This document shows positions 1-9,854 of a stretch of 64,000 nt of DNA, piece by piece (the stretch's first letter is position 1; each line of letters opens with the position of its first letter). The position numbers and the translations under genes are program-made. The DNA comes from Blumeriella jaapii (taxonomy: Eukaryota > Ascomycota > Leotiomycetes > Helotiales > Drepanopezizaceae). The notes beneath the pieces are model-generated. The model did not search any database. It saw only the letters and a list, made by a program, of their open reading frames with translations, and was not told the DNA's origin. The DNA lies in NCBI GenBank assembly GCA_009599575.1, contig VWND01000004.1:1232001-1296000 (forward strand), read 5' to 3'.

Positions 1-503
1 GAAATATAAATTATAACAAATTGAAAAATAAAACGTTTGCTTGCTTGTATTGCTGCTTGGTTTCTAGAATCTCTTTTCGAAATCGTAAAACTCGCCGAAT
101 AACGGTATTAATAAAACATAATCAAATAGAAATTATTAAACCTGACTTTAGCTACCTTTTCTTTTTTTTAATCGTTTTGCATAACAAAAGGAAATTAATA
201 GCTTTTAGCGCAGATCGGAAAAAAAAGTCGTTTTGCATAACAAAATTTTTAAACTTGCCTTTTTTATTAAACCTTGCGAATTTATAATTAAAAATAAATT
301 TAACTATTAATTAGTATTAATATTATAGATAATGATACAAATACGACTAGTCGTAATAAATCGGGTGGAAATTGTATGCATTTTACTAGGTCTAGCTGGT
401 GTGAAAATATAGGGTAGATATGCGAGCGCTAGCGGGCGCTAGCGCTGCGCACCTACAATTGTGATCCCGCATCACCTGATCCCACGTGATCCCTATGGGT
501 ATT
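1..503. other. Unassigned AT-rich flank ending in a GC-rich island
   Basis: Bases 1-335 are AT-rich and give only short frames that resemble nothing I know; a phrase cgttttgcataacaaaa occurs twice about 57 bases apart. Bases 340-503 are clearly richer in GC, contain a CACGTG site (483-488) and run directly into a Gypsy-1 LTR whose first bases do not match the other copies. This could be the end of another LTR or of a short element, but I could not find a target duplication or a second copy in the window. Confidence 0.4.
425..446. repeat. Perfect 10-bp inverted repeat with 2-bp spacer
   Basis: The arm AGCGCTAGCG (425-434) is followed by GG and then its exact reverse complement (437-446). It is embedded in the only GC-rich stretch of the left flank. 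Function unknown; it could fold as a hairpin or bind a dimeric protein. Confidence 0.8.
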
Positions 504-917
504 CCCACAGATTGAAAGGCAGGGAAACACTAGTTCAGATAATAAAGCTCAGATAAGATTGGGTTGATAGTCAGACTGATTTTTACTTTCTATATTTCTA
601 ATAAAAAGCGCCTATAAATACAAAAAAAAGGGTGGAGCCCTCGAAAAAAGTATTTCCCAGAAAACCAGGCGAATTTTATTTAATATGCTTTTCCAGCCCT
701 TATCCCGACCTTTTTTTAATCCTTTTTAATATAATTTTAATAATTGATTTTTTAGTAATCACTTTTATAAAATGTCTTATTTAAATATTATTTCCAGCTT
801 TTACAATACTATCCGGCTCCCACGGCCTATTCGCAAAAAATATTATTCGAAAATTAATAAAAAGCAAAAGATTTTGGCGTATTATCTGATTTATATACGT
901 AATATTAGTTTCTGATA
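504..917 (-). repeat. Gypsy-1 copy 0, 3' LTR
   Basis: It matches the LTRs at 4494-4905, 11438-11850, 27491-27903 and 35213-35634. On the minus strand it begins at 917 with a mutated TGTCAGGAAC. The outer end should read TGTAAGG on the plus strand but here reads CCCACAG, so the first seven bases were replaced or lost. Confidence 0.85.
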
Positions 918-1178
918 TTACTTTTCTTTTTAAGCCTTTAGTTTTCAAAAGCGATTGATTTTTTTATGCGTATACTTTCGTATATAACGTGCGTTACGCT
1001 TTCGAAATAACATGCGGTTTTTTCCGCTTTCGGTCGTGAATTATAGCTGTTTTTTTCGCTTTCGGTCGTGAATTATAATTGTTTTGCTGTTTTGTTTTCT
1101 TTGTTTTCGGTAGCGCTTGCATTTTCGTTTAAAAAAACTTTCTTTTTTAAAATAACCGCAATCTTTCTGCTCACTTTT

Positions 1179-1225
<47 letters not shown>

Positions 1226-1755
1226 CAGCTTTTTTTTTTTTTTTAATTAATTGCTTCTCGCCGCGTTCGCCGCGAACTTTTAAAATGCTTTTGACTTTTA
1301 TTTGCTTTCGGTATACACGCTTGATTTTACGCGAAAACATCACAGCGGCTTTTTTATCTTTTTGCGTTTTCGAACTTTTTAGCGTAAAATACAACCGCTG
1401 CAAAACTTCGCATATTTAATACTTTCTTATAAATTCCTTAAATTTTTATTCGGACTCGCTTTTAACTAGTTATAGGTTTCTGCCGCACGCGCCGCCGAAG
1501 CGCAAACTTTTTTTTCGGATTTTAACGATTTTATAAATCGTTTCGATATTGCTACCGCCGCTGCCGCTCCTTTTCCTTTTACTGCCGAAACCAAAGCTTT
1601 TGCTAAAACCTTTATCGATCTATTTATTTACGACGCTTATATAAATTATTTAAAAAAAAAACGCTTCGGCTTTTATAATAATCGAAAATCGTGCGAATCG
1701 CGCCGCGGCTCGGGCTGCCGCTGCTGCTGCTGCGCCCGCTTTTGCCGGTTTAGCG
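918..1755 (-). pseudogene. Gypsy-1 copy 0, 3' region downstream of pol (left piece)
   Basis: This corresponds to 4906-5730 of copy 1. It starts with a purine tract on the minus strand (918-932) that would prime plus-strand synthesis. It carries the first half of the antisense, alanine-rich reading frame described at 5448-5848, and a 43-base T run. The piece ends at TAGCG (1751-1755), the target duplication of Gypsy-2. A Lys-rich minus-strand frame across the T run (about 120 codons) is mostly an artefact of the homopolymer. Confidence 0.75.
1181..1223. repeat. 43-base poly-T run
   Basis: An uninterrupted T run in the Gypsy-1 3' region; the homologous place in copy 1 (about 5168-5200) is an interrupted T/A tract. 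Such a run is prone to slippage and assembly error. Confidence 0.8.
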
Positions 1756-2026
1756 TGTCACAGCTAGCTTGAAGGTGATCGGGATGATATGGACCAAAAG
1801 GTACGCATGTAAATTGAAAAAAAGACACCGAGCTAGAATGCTCGGGATCGCGAATTTTATATACAATGGGTTGCGCTTATGGGTCACGTGACTTAGCGCG
1901 AGGCCTAGTGGCCGAGGTGGTCCGTGCCCAAATCTTAATCCAACACTACCAGCAATTATACTATTAGCAATCATACTATTAGCAACTATACCACTGGCAA
2001 CCATACCACTGGCCAAAATCGTAATA
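1756..2026 (-). repeat. Gypsy-2 3' LTR (271 bp)
   Basis: The ends are TGTCACAGC and GTAATA (the partner ends GTAACA). The outer half (1756-about 1930) is nearly unmutated and holds a CACGTG site (1885-1890). The inner half has C-to-T and G-to-A changes relative to the partner. A 15-bp tandem repeat (core ACTGGCAACCATACC) fills about 1960-2014. Confidence 0.93.
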
Positions 2027-2042
2027 TTATCCTTCTCCTCCG
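2027..2042 (-). promoter_or_regulatory. Gypsy-2 polypurine tract
   Basis: Immediately inside the 3' LTR the minus strand reads GGAGGAGAAGGATAA, a continuous purine tract broken only by one T. Such a tract primes plus-strand DNA synthesis in LTR retrotransposons and independently fixes the element on the minus strand. Confidence 0.75.
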
Positions 2043-4029
2043 AAAAACTGCGTCCGCGCAGTTGCGGTTATAAATTTATCGTTTTTTAATTTAATATAAT
2101 CCTTTCTGCTTTCGTTGTAAGCTTGCAACTATGCGAAAAATATTCGCAGAAAACTTTTGGCGATAAAATGCGATCGGTAAAATACTTAAAAAATATAAAA
2201 AGCCGTTATAGCGTTAAACAAAAATATTATTCGAGATTTTTATCAGCGCTTTTTTAATTGACCTGATATTATAATATTTTTTTATGCAACCTCGAACCTA
2301 TTATTTTTTCGATTTTTTATTCCGTTTGTTTAAAAAATAATTAAATAAAAACTAGTTCGGAGCGGCGTTGGCCAAGTAAAAGATTGCTAATATGCTTTCG
2401 AAGCGAATGTAAATAAAAAATTAAATAAATTAACTAATCTGCGAAAAAATCAAGTTTTCAATTCTTTTTTATTTTATCGACGATTTTAACTAAGCCGTAT
2501 TATTTGTTCGAAAGCTTCCGGAAAAGTCGGTCGAGCTTTTAATTTTTAATATTTATTAATATTTCGTCGCTTATATTTTAATTTATCGGTCGTTTATGCA
2601 AATTAGCAAAACGCTTTATTTTGGCTTGTTATTACGTAATAAACGATTATGCGTATTTTATAATTTTTTTAGCTCGAAAAGCCAAGTATAAAACTTCGTC
2701 GCGGTTAAGCTTTTCGATGGCCGAGCGAAAAAAACGGACATTGTTTATATTTCAAAATATACGAGTTTCGTATTTATTTAAAATTTAAAAAAAAAAACGT
2801 TGCCGAAAAACTCGTACGGCAAAATCAATTATATAATATTTATCAAAAGTAAAAAGCGTTTCCAATTGTTTTAATAATAAAAACAAAAAAAACGAAAGCG
2901 TTGTTTAATATATTAATTTATTATTTCGGTTTGTTTATCGATATTAAAATTATACGCAATAATTAATTTAACTTTGGTTTTTAATATACGGCAAAGTTTT
3001 TGCTAAAAAACCGAAACAAATTAAGCTTTTCGGTCCGAAATAATTAAATCCGGCATGCCGAAATAATATATTTAATAAATCAAAAACAAAACTGCCAGTT
3101 TTTTTTCGCTGTAATAATTTTATAACAAAAAATTAATAAAAGCTTTTTAAACAAGCGATTTATTATTACGAAAGCAAAATCGTAACTATTTTCGTTTAAT
3201 AAAAGCTTCGTAAAATCCATCGTTAAATATTAATAAAACTTGCTAAATATAAGTAAAAGTTTTAAAAAGCCCGGAATTTTATCGCGCTTAGCTTTTATTT
3301 ATATGCAACGACAATTCGAAACGTATTATTATATATTTGCTTTTATAATTTTTTAATAATATTTGCGACCGATCAAAAGCTTTATTTTTTTTATTTTAGC
3401 GTATGCTACGCAAAGTTGTTCGTAAATATATCGGATTAAAAAGGTTCGCAATTCGGAAGGTTTCAAAAATACTATTAATTTGCTTTAGAAAAACAATTTA
3501 TTTTATCGCAATTAATAATTAAAATTATAATTGCGAATTTGCGCTCGTTGCGCTTCGAAAAAAAAAGAATTTTTATTAGTTTGCAGCAAATTTATAATTA
3601 TATAATTATATATATCGTATGCGATTACGAAAATTAAATCTGCGGGTTTTTTTATAAGCATTTTATTTTTTTCGTTTTCGCTATTTTTTTCGAAAAAAAT
3701 ACTATCGTTGTCGCGCTTATCGAACGCTATTTTTATAAGCGTTAGCGTGGTTATGCTTTTAGCAGCTATTTTTTTTAAAATCTAAAGATTTAATTTATCG
3801 TTTAAAAGTATTTGCTGCTTTGAAGCTGTTCGCTATCGTGCTTTTAATAAAAAATGTTTTGGTTTTTGCGAAAAAAAGTATTAGCGAGCGTATTAATAAT
3901 TTCCGACCGGTATATAATTGTAAAATAAAAATCGGCGAAAAATTCGGCTTATCGGGCTTATCGGGCCGAAAAACTTTTAATTATTATAAAATATTTAAAA
4001 CGCGGTAATCGGTGTATATATATACGTTT
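2043..4029 (-). pseudogene. Gypsy-2 integrase region and 3' leader (heavily degraded)
   Basis: Assigned by position, between the RNase H remnant (4030-4277) and the polypurine tract. The sequence is so AT-shifted that I cannot point to the zinc-binding or DDE residues with confidence. No long frame survives on the minus strand. The short plus-strand frame at 3820-4008 is a shadow. No LTR, tandem repeat or second element is visible inside this stretch. Confidence 0.5.
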
Positions 4030-4488
4030 TTTTAAGCGCTTAACAGCTTCGGTTTATAATTTTTGAAAAAGCGAAAAATAGCGAAAAGCTTTTTGTCGTA
4101 AATCGGATAATTAAATTCGGCGTCGATTATGGTTTTGAAAAAAAAATCGACCGAATAATAAAAGTTATTTTTTTGCAATTGCGATAATACGCTAATTATT
4201 ATTTTATTAGAAAAGTCGGTTTTCAGGCGCGTTTGCTTATAAAAGTCGTAATAGCATAAAATAAAAGTATTTAGCAAGATTTTGCGTAATGCTTTTCATA
4301 CGTTTTTTTGCTTTTTTTCGAATACAAAAAAAACGTTTTTGCTTATAAAAACAGTAAAAAAGCGGCAAATGCGATTGTAGCCGGCTATAAAGCGTTTGTA
4401 AAAATTGCAAAAGCTTAAAAAGCTTTGCACGCTTCGCATATTCGTTGCATATTATTAGTTTTTAATAATAATAATTTTTTCCGGATTT
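4030..4488 (-). pseudogene. Gypsy-2 RNase H and connection domain
   Basis: A minus-strand frame (4277-4032) contains NYPIYDKKLFAI, the diagnostic gypsy RNase H phrase (usual form NYPIYDKELLAI). It is preceded by DAE and followed by KNYKPKL, which replaces a Trp-Arg-Pro-Glu-Leu motif. The family's TDxS start is recognisable as KTDFSNKII. Between 4280 and 4488 the thumb/connection segment is present with several stops. The domain continues the reverse transcriptase at 11856-12440 once Gypsy-1 copy 1 is removed. Confidence 0.85.
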
Positions 4489-4493
4489 ATTTT

Positions 4494-4905
4494 TGTAAGG
4501 ATTGAAAGGCAGGAAAACACTAGTTCAGACAATAGAGCTCAGATAAGGTTGGGTTGATAGTCAGACTGATTTTTATCTTTTATATTTCTAGTAAAAAGCG
4601 TGTATAAATACAAAAGAAGGGGTGGAATCCTCGAAAAAAGTATTTCCCAGGAAACCAAGCGAATCCCATTTAGTATGCTTTTCCAGCCCTTATCCCGACC
4701 TTTTTCATCTTTTTCAATATAATTTTAATAACTGGTTTCTTAGCAATCATTCTTATAAAATGTTTTACTTAAATATTATTTCCAGCCTTTACAATACTAT
4801 CCGGCCCCTACGGCCTATCCGCAGAAAGTATTATTCGAAGGTTAATAAAAAGCAAAAAGTTTTGGCGGATTATCTGATTTATATACGTGATATTGATTCC
4901 TGATA
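4494..4905 (-). repeat. Gypsy-1 copy 1, 3' LTR
   Basis: The plus-strand left end is TGTAAGGATTGAAAGG; the minus-strand start at 4905 is a mutated TGTCAGGAA. Nearly collinear with 11438-11850 over its full length. Confidence 0.93.
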
Positions 4906-4919
4906 TTACTCCCTTTTTT
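4906..4919 (-). promoter_or_regulatory. Gypsy-1 copy 1 polypurine tract
   Basis: The minus strand reads AAAAAAGGGAGTAA directly before the 3' LTR. A matching tract is at 918-932 in copy 0. Confidence 0.65.
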
Positions 4920-5447
4920 AAGCTTTTGGTTCCCAAAGGCGATTGATTTCTTTGTGCGTATGCTTTCGTATATAGCGTGCGTTACGCCTTCGAAATAACG
5001 TACGGTTTTTTTCGCTTTCGGTTGTAAATTATAGCTGTTTCGTTCGCTTTTGGTCGTGAATTGTAGCTGTTCTGCTGTTTTGTTTTTTTTGTTTTCGATA
5101 GCGTTCGCATTTTCGTTTGAAAAAGCCTTTTTTCTTAAAATAGCCGCCATTTTCCTGTTTAACTTTTTCTTTTTTTTTTTTATTTTTATTTTTTCGTCAG
5201 CTTTTTTTTACTTTAATCAATTACTTTTCGCCGCGTTCGCCGCGAATTTTTAAAATGCTTTTGATTTTTATCTGCTTTCGATGCGCTCGCCTGATTTTAC
5301 GCGAAAGCATTATAGCGGACTTTTTACTTTTTTACGTTTTCGAGCTTTTCAGCGTAAAATGCAACCGCTGCAAAGCTTCGCACATTTAATGCTTTTTTGT
5401 AAGTCTTTTAAACTTTTATTCGGATTCGCTTTTAACTAGCTATAGGT

Positions 5448-5848
5448 TTTTGCCGTACGCGCTATCGAGGCGCAAACACTTTTCGCGGGCTTTAACGATT
5501 TTATAAATCGTTTCGATATTGCTACAGCCGCTGCCGCTTTTTTTTTTTTTGCTGCCGAAGCCAAAGCTTTTATTAAAACCTTTATCGATTTTATTATTTA
5601 CGATGCTTATATAAATCGTTTAAAAAAAAATAACGCTTCGGCTTTTATAATAGTCGGAAATCGTGCGAATCGCGCCGCGGCTCGGGCTGCCGCCGTTGCT
5701 GCTGCGCCCGTTTCTGCCGGTTTGGCGGCTGCTGCTGTTTTAAAAGCTTTGGCTGCGCCGGCCCCTTTTTTTAACGACGCTAGTATAAGACGTATTTTCC
5801 GACGTTTCGAAGACGTCGCTCGGATCTATTTTAACCAGTTGGATTAAA
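5448..5848 (+). CDS. Antisense alanine-rich reading frame in the Gypsy-1 3' region (uncertain)
   Basis: Between chromodomain and 3' LTR the plus strand, opposite to gag-pol, is open for about 133 codons without needing an ATG. It includes FNDFINRFDIATAAAA, a long Ala/Arg run, and RRIFRRFEDVAR. Copy 0 carries the same frame in two pieces (about 1500-1750 and 15550-15690). There it reads on into QILDSYENIV and TAIVKALIKINRIL, likely amphipathic helices. Upstream in both copies a short hydrophobic stretch precedes AARA/AVRA, after two TAG codons that could be mutated Trp codons. The minus strand is also fairly open here, so coding is not proven. No relative recognised. Confidence 0.35.
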
Positions 5849-6129
5849 TTCTGGATTTCCTACGAAAATATCGTGGCTGTAATTCAGAATTCGATTACGG
5901 CTATCGTAAAAGCTTTGATTAGAATAAATCGAATACTCTGCGAATTCGTCTGATATTAATTTTTTTTTTAGCCTGCCGCTGCTTTTGAATCTGAAAAAAA
6001 TAGCGATAACGATAAAAAAAAAAATAACAATAAAAATAAATTAGCTTAGCGGCGATTCTAAGGTTTTCTAAATGTTTTTGTTTTTTTTTTTTTACTTTTA
6101 CGGCGCGCATTCGTTACTGCTCCGTTGCT

Positions 6130-6310
6130 ATTATTTATCGTATTTTTTAAATATTTTTTTACAATTTTTTTTGCGTTCGTAAAATGGTTTTCTGGCTCTC
6201 AGGAGTTTTCGCTTAGTAAATAACCTTTTTATCGCATTAAATAATATCGGCCCTTTTTTGTATTTTTGTGAGCTTGTATTAATTTGATCTTGTATTCTTC
6301 GGATTCTTAA
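6130..6310 (-). pseudogene. Gypsy-1 copy 1 chromodomain
   Basis: Downstream of integrase the minus strand reads EEYKIKLIQAHKNTKKGRYY, then LMR(stop)KGYLLSENS(stop)EPENHFTNAKKIV. This is the chromodomain core with the aromatic RWKGY and NSWEP positions changed to stops by mutation of Trp codons. Chromodomains at this place define chromoviruses and bind methylated histone H3 in the families studied. Copy 0 has the same domain at about 16000-16160. Confidence 0.88.
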
Positions 6311-6499
6311 AGTTTTATTATATTATTTTTCGGCTCGGTGTCGTTCCGACCCTGTTAAAGTTCTAGTAGAAAAACGTAAAAAGTATCGTAAATACGATAT
6401 TAAAAAAAAAGCTCGAATTAATAAGCTTGGCCGTGCTCGTATATAATTCGTTTGATTTTGAAAAATCCTAGATATTTATCTAAAAGCTTTCGAAAAAGT

Positions 6500-7690
6500 C
6501 GCAGCTATCGAAGGTTTTTGGTCGATAATAATACTTTGTCGTTTATTTGAAATTTAATTTTTTTGTATTTAGCGTCGTAAAACCTTTTGTGATTCGCGTT
6601 AGCTTTTTTTAGCTTTTTATTAAATACTTTTTTTTTTTTTTGCAATATTTTAATTCGTTTTTCCGCTGACGATACCCTTTTTTTTACGACGTCGCTTTCG
6701 ACGTTGCTGCCAAGTTCTGAATAAAAACCGTATAGCATGCGAAAAGAAATAAAACTCGTAAAAGCGTGTATCGAATTATTATACGTAAACTCGGTTAAAG
6801 CAAGCTTCGTAGCCTAATCGTTTTGTCGATAATCGTAATACGTACGAAAATAAAATTCTAAAACTTAATTTTAACGTTTCGTTTGGCCATCGGTTTAAAA
6901 ATGGAAAACGGTGCTTAATCGACGTCGTATTTGTAAATAAAACATTACTAAAAACCAAAATTTATTAATAAAAACTGATTTTTTATTTATAATAATCTTT
7001 TTAAAGCAGCCAAAATCTTTGTAAACGTGTTATATAAATATCTTAGCCAAATCTAAAGCTGAAATCGTTTTTTGTATCGGTATATATTTCGATAGCTTTG
7101 TATATCGATTTATTATAACGAATATCGAATCGTAAATACGACTTCGTTTTTTGCTAAAGAATAAATTCGTAATAAAGTCTATGGTTATCTTTTCCTAAGG
7201 TTTCGTAAGGGTCGAAAAGAGGGCTAACTCGCTATAAGGTCGGTGCTTTTTAGGCTTGTTTTTTTAGCACTTTCCATACGTATTAACGTAACGCTTTACG
7301 TCGCTTCGTAAACCAGGCCAGAAATACTTTTTTTCGACCAGTTTTAGCGTTCGCCGAAAGCTTTAATAATCGGCGGTCGGATCGTCGTAATTAATTTTTA
7401 ATATTTCGCTTTTAATAGCGTTTTTATTCGGAATATACGCACGTTTTTGTAACGTAGTAATTTATTTTAGCTTATACGCTAGTGTTTTTCGGACCCGGCT
7501 CGATTGTTTTGCGAAGCCGATTCGTATATTTTTTGTAATATAAAAGAATCAGATTTTTGCAATTTAAAAATAGTTTTATAAATCGGTTTTGTTAGCTCGT
7601 TATTAGCCGTTTCGGATTGTAGTAATACAGCGGCTACGCTTCGTAATATGTATTGTTTGCAACCAGTAATATTAGCAAAAGACAATCCGG
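6500..7690 (-). pseudogene. Gypsy-1 copy 1 integrase
   Basis: The upstream part begins near GCKQYILRSVAA and SDSFILQKIYESA (frame 7685-7479). The core holds ITIDFITN where the first catalytic Asp lies. The C-terminal part is a clean frame (6738-6505) with RFYDAKYKK, a basic coiled stretch and DKVLLSTKNLR, the phrase that precedes the GPY/F module. Several stops and at least one frame change make it a pseudogene. Confidence 0.85.
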
Positions 7691-7706
7691 CGAAAAAACC
7701 TTTTAT

Positions 7707-8498
7707 TTAGCTTTTTTCCGCTTGCTTTTTATTTTTTGATTCCGTTAATAAAGGTTTCGAATACTTATCGGCGCGAAATGGTTTATGCCCCGACTTTAGG
7801 CGTGTTTTTACTGCGAAAAACATTTTAGAATTTTTTAAATAAGCTAGTTTTAGCTTACGATGCAGCGTAAGCAGTTGCTCGTTATTTTTTTTTAAATTTT
7901 TTTTTAAATTTGGCCGGCGGAAAAAACCATCCGCCGGATTAAAAACTTTTGTTTTATATTCGATTGCAAAATCGTATTTAGCTAGCTCGTCGGCCCATTT
8001 CGCTTGGCGTCCGTTTAAACGTTTTTTCGTAAAAAAGTATTTCAGATTATAATAATTTGTACGCATAGTAATAACGTTAAAAGCGCTACGTAGATATTGG
8101 CTCTATTGTTTAAAAGCGTAAATTATAATTATTAGCTCAGCGTCGTAAACTTCGTATTTTTGTTTTATAAAAAAAAGCTTTTTCGAATAGTACGCGATAG
8201 GATGCTAACGTGCCTTCGTATTCTTTTCGAATAATTAAAATAATATTTCGTTTATAGCGAATTTCGAAGCGTTTGTTTCGATTTGGATTTTCAATCGAAG
8301 ATCGAAATAGCGTAGAATCGGTGCTTGGCAAAACTTTTTTTTTAGAAATAAAAAGACGAGCTTCGCTTCGAATAAAAAACGAAAAGGGCCCGACATTTTT
8401 TTTCGTTGCATCTTTTTTAAAAAATTTGTAATAGATCGGCAAAGCTTAGCGTAATTTTTAATAAAACGTTTATAAAAGTTGGTAAAACCCAAAAACAT
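7707..8498 (-). pseudogene. Gypsy-1 copy 1 RNase H and tether
   Basis: The stretch following the polymerase reads LGFTNFYKRFIKNYAKLC, then a segment ending QIETNASKFAI, in which the usual catalytic TDAS has become TNAS. Frame 8066-7707 holds LNGRQAKWADELAKYDFAIE and FNPADGFFRRP, corresponding to the RQARWAxxLxxYDFxIxY and NPADGPSRRP phrases of gypsy RNase H C termini. Two overlapping frames (8442-8137 and 8498-8235) show a frameshift. Confidence 0.9.
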
Positions 8499-9130
8499 TT
8501 AAATATTTCGCTACGTAATAAAAGAGGGCCATTTCCGAATACTATTCATTTTTTTTAGGTTTATTTTAATTCCCGTAGAAGTAACGACGAAGCTTAGGAA
8601 CTCAACCGTATTCGTATCGAAAGCATATTTTTTCAGATTTTCGTAAAGTTTGTTAATACGGAATTTTTCGAAAACTTTTTTTACCGCGTTTGTGTAATCG
8701 TCGGAGTTTTCGAAAAATATTAAAATATCGTCGAAGTAAATTATATACGTAATATTTATTAAACCGACTAAAGCTTGATTAATATATGCTTGGAAAATTG
8801 CTAATGCGTTCGAAAAGCCGAAAGGTAATACGCAGTACTCGAAGTGTCCGTAACGAATGCGAAACGCAATTTTTCATTTATTTCCCTTTCTTATTCGAAG
8901 GCGGTGGTACGCCCAAATGAGGTCTAGCTTAGTGAATATTTTAGCTTTTTTTAAACGATCCAAAATTTCGCTTATAAAAGGTAGAGAAGTTCGATTTTTA
9001 ACCGTAATTGCGTTTAGACTTTTATAATCGACGTATAATCGTAAACTTCCGTTTTTTTTCGGTATAAATATTACCGGTGCGCCGGCAGAGTTAATAAACC
9101 TTTTTATTCAGCTTTTTTTTAAGTTCGAAT
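8499..9130 (-). pseudogene. Gypsy-1 copy 1 reverse transcriptase
   Basis: From the minus strand: GAPVIFIPKKNGSLRLYVDY, SLNAITVKNR, IFTKLDL, FRIRYGHFEY and INITYIIYFDDILIFFEN. The catalytic FDD codons (8727-8735) are intact, unlike in Gypsy-2, -3 and -6. A few Trp and Gln codons are now stops. The homologous site in copy 0 (18557-18565) also keeps FDD. Gypsy-3A sits inside this domain in copy 0, at the position equivalent to 8905-8909. Confidence 0.93.
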
Positions 9131-9379
9131 CGAAATATTCGCGTAATTCGGTGAATTCAGATTCCGACAAAAGGTAAACTAGTTTTTAAAAGGAGTTTTT
9201 TTTCTTCGCGAAGTTTATTCGATGTTTTATAAAATAGTAAAAAGCTAGAATAACCGCGGCGGTATCGTCGAATACGTCGGCGTAGTCGTCGTATTTGGAA
9301 AGTAATTAGTATTGTTTTTTAGTAGCTTTTTTTAAAACGATACAAAACGCTTGCTTTTTTTTGGATTTCTTTTTAAAAC

Positions 9380-9790
9380 GTTTAATTATAACGAGATTAA
9401 ATTATAAGCGTTCGATTGGATATCGCTACGATTTAGCTCGAAAGCTTATAGCGGGGTCGATATTTCGCAACCAAAGGAACCCTAAAATAAGTAAAACTTT
9501 TAGAATATTTATATCGCAAGCCACGAAATCGCTTTGTATTTTTTTAATTATTTTATAATTATCAATGGCGCGAATGGGTTGCGTATACGTGCCGTAAGTG
9601 GTTACTTTTTTTTTTTTAATCGTAAATAAATCAATACGTTTTTAAATTGATTTCCATTTATATTTAATTAATAACTTTTGGGTTACGCAGTTTTTTTTCG
9701 CGCCGCAATCGATAAAAGCTCGTTTCGTACGAGTTTCGCCTTTGGCTTTTTTAATTTCGACTGAAATTATTATTTTCTGCCTTTTTTTTT
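9380..9790 (-). pseudogene. Gypsy-1 copy 1 aspartic protease
   Basis: The minus strand reads KRAFIDCGAKKNCVTQKLL. The active-site triad D-C-G (9702-9710) replaces the usual D-S/T-G of retropepsins. Copy 0 has D-C-G too (about 25760), so Cys may be ancestral to this family rather than damage. The domain lies between the zinc knuckles and the reverse transcriptase, as expected for gag-pol. Confidence 0.8.
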
Positions 9791-9854
9791 CGCTCGATTT
9801 TATTAGCAGCGACGAAATTAAAATCGAGCGAAAGCTTTTTCCGAATTTTTAGAT

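Noticed and set aside
1041..1403. 120-codon Lys-rich frame on the minus strand, and a mirror Phe-rich frame on the plus strand
   Set aside because: Both are created by the poly-T run; the paralogue at 4842-5253 does not conserve a common product.
1905..1935. tRNA-like phrase TAGTGGCCGAGGTGGTC in the Gypsy-2 LTR
   Set aside because: It resembles a tRNA A box, but no B box, acceptor stem or cloverleaf follows.
1750..2016. Frame with repeated MVASG/MIANS peptides (also 15276-15527)
   Set aside because: It translates the 15-bp tandem repeat inside the Gypsy-2 LTR and ends at LTR borders; no evidence for a protein.
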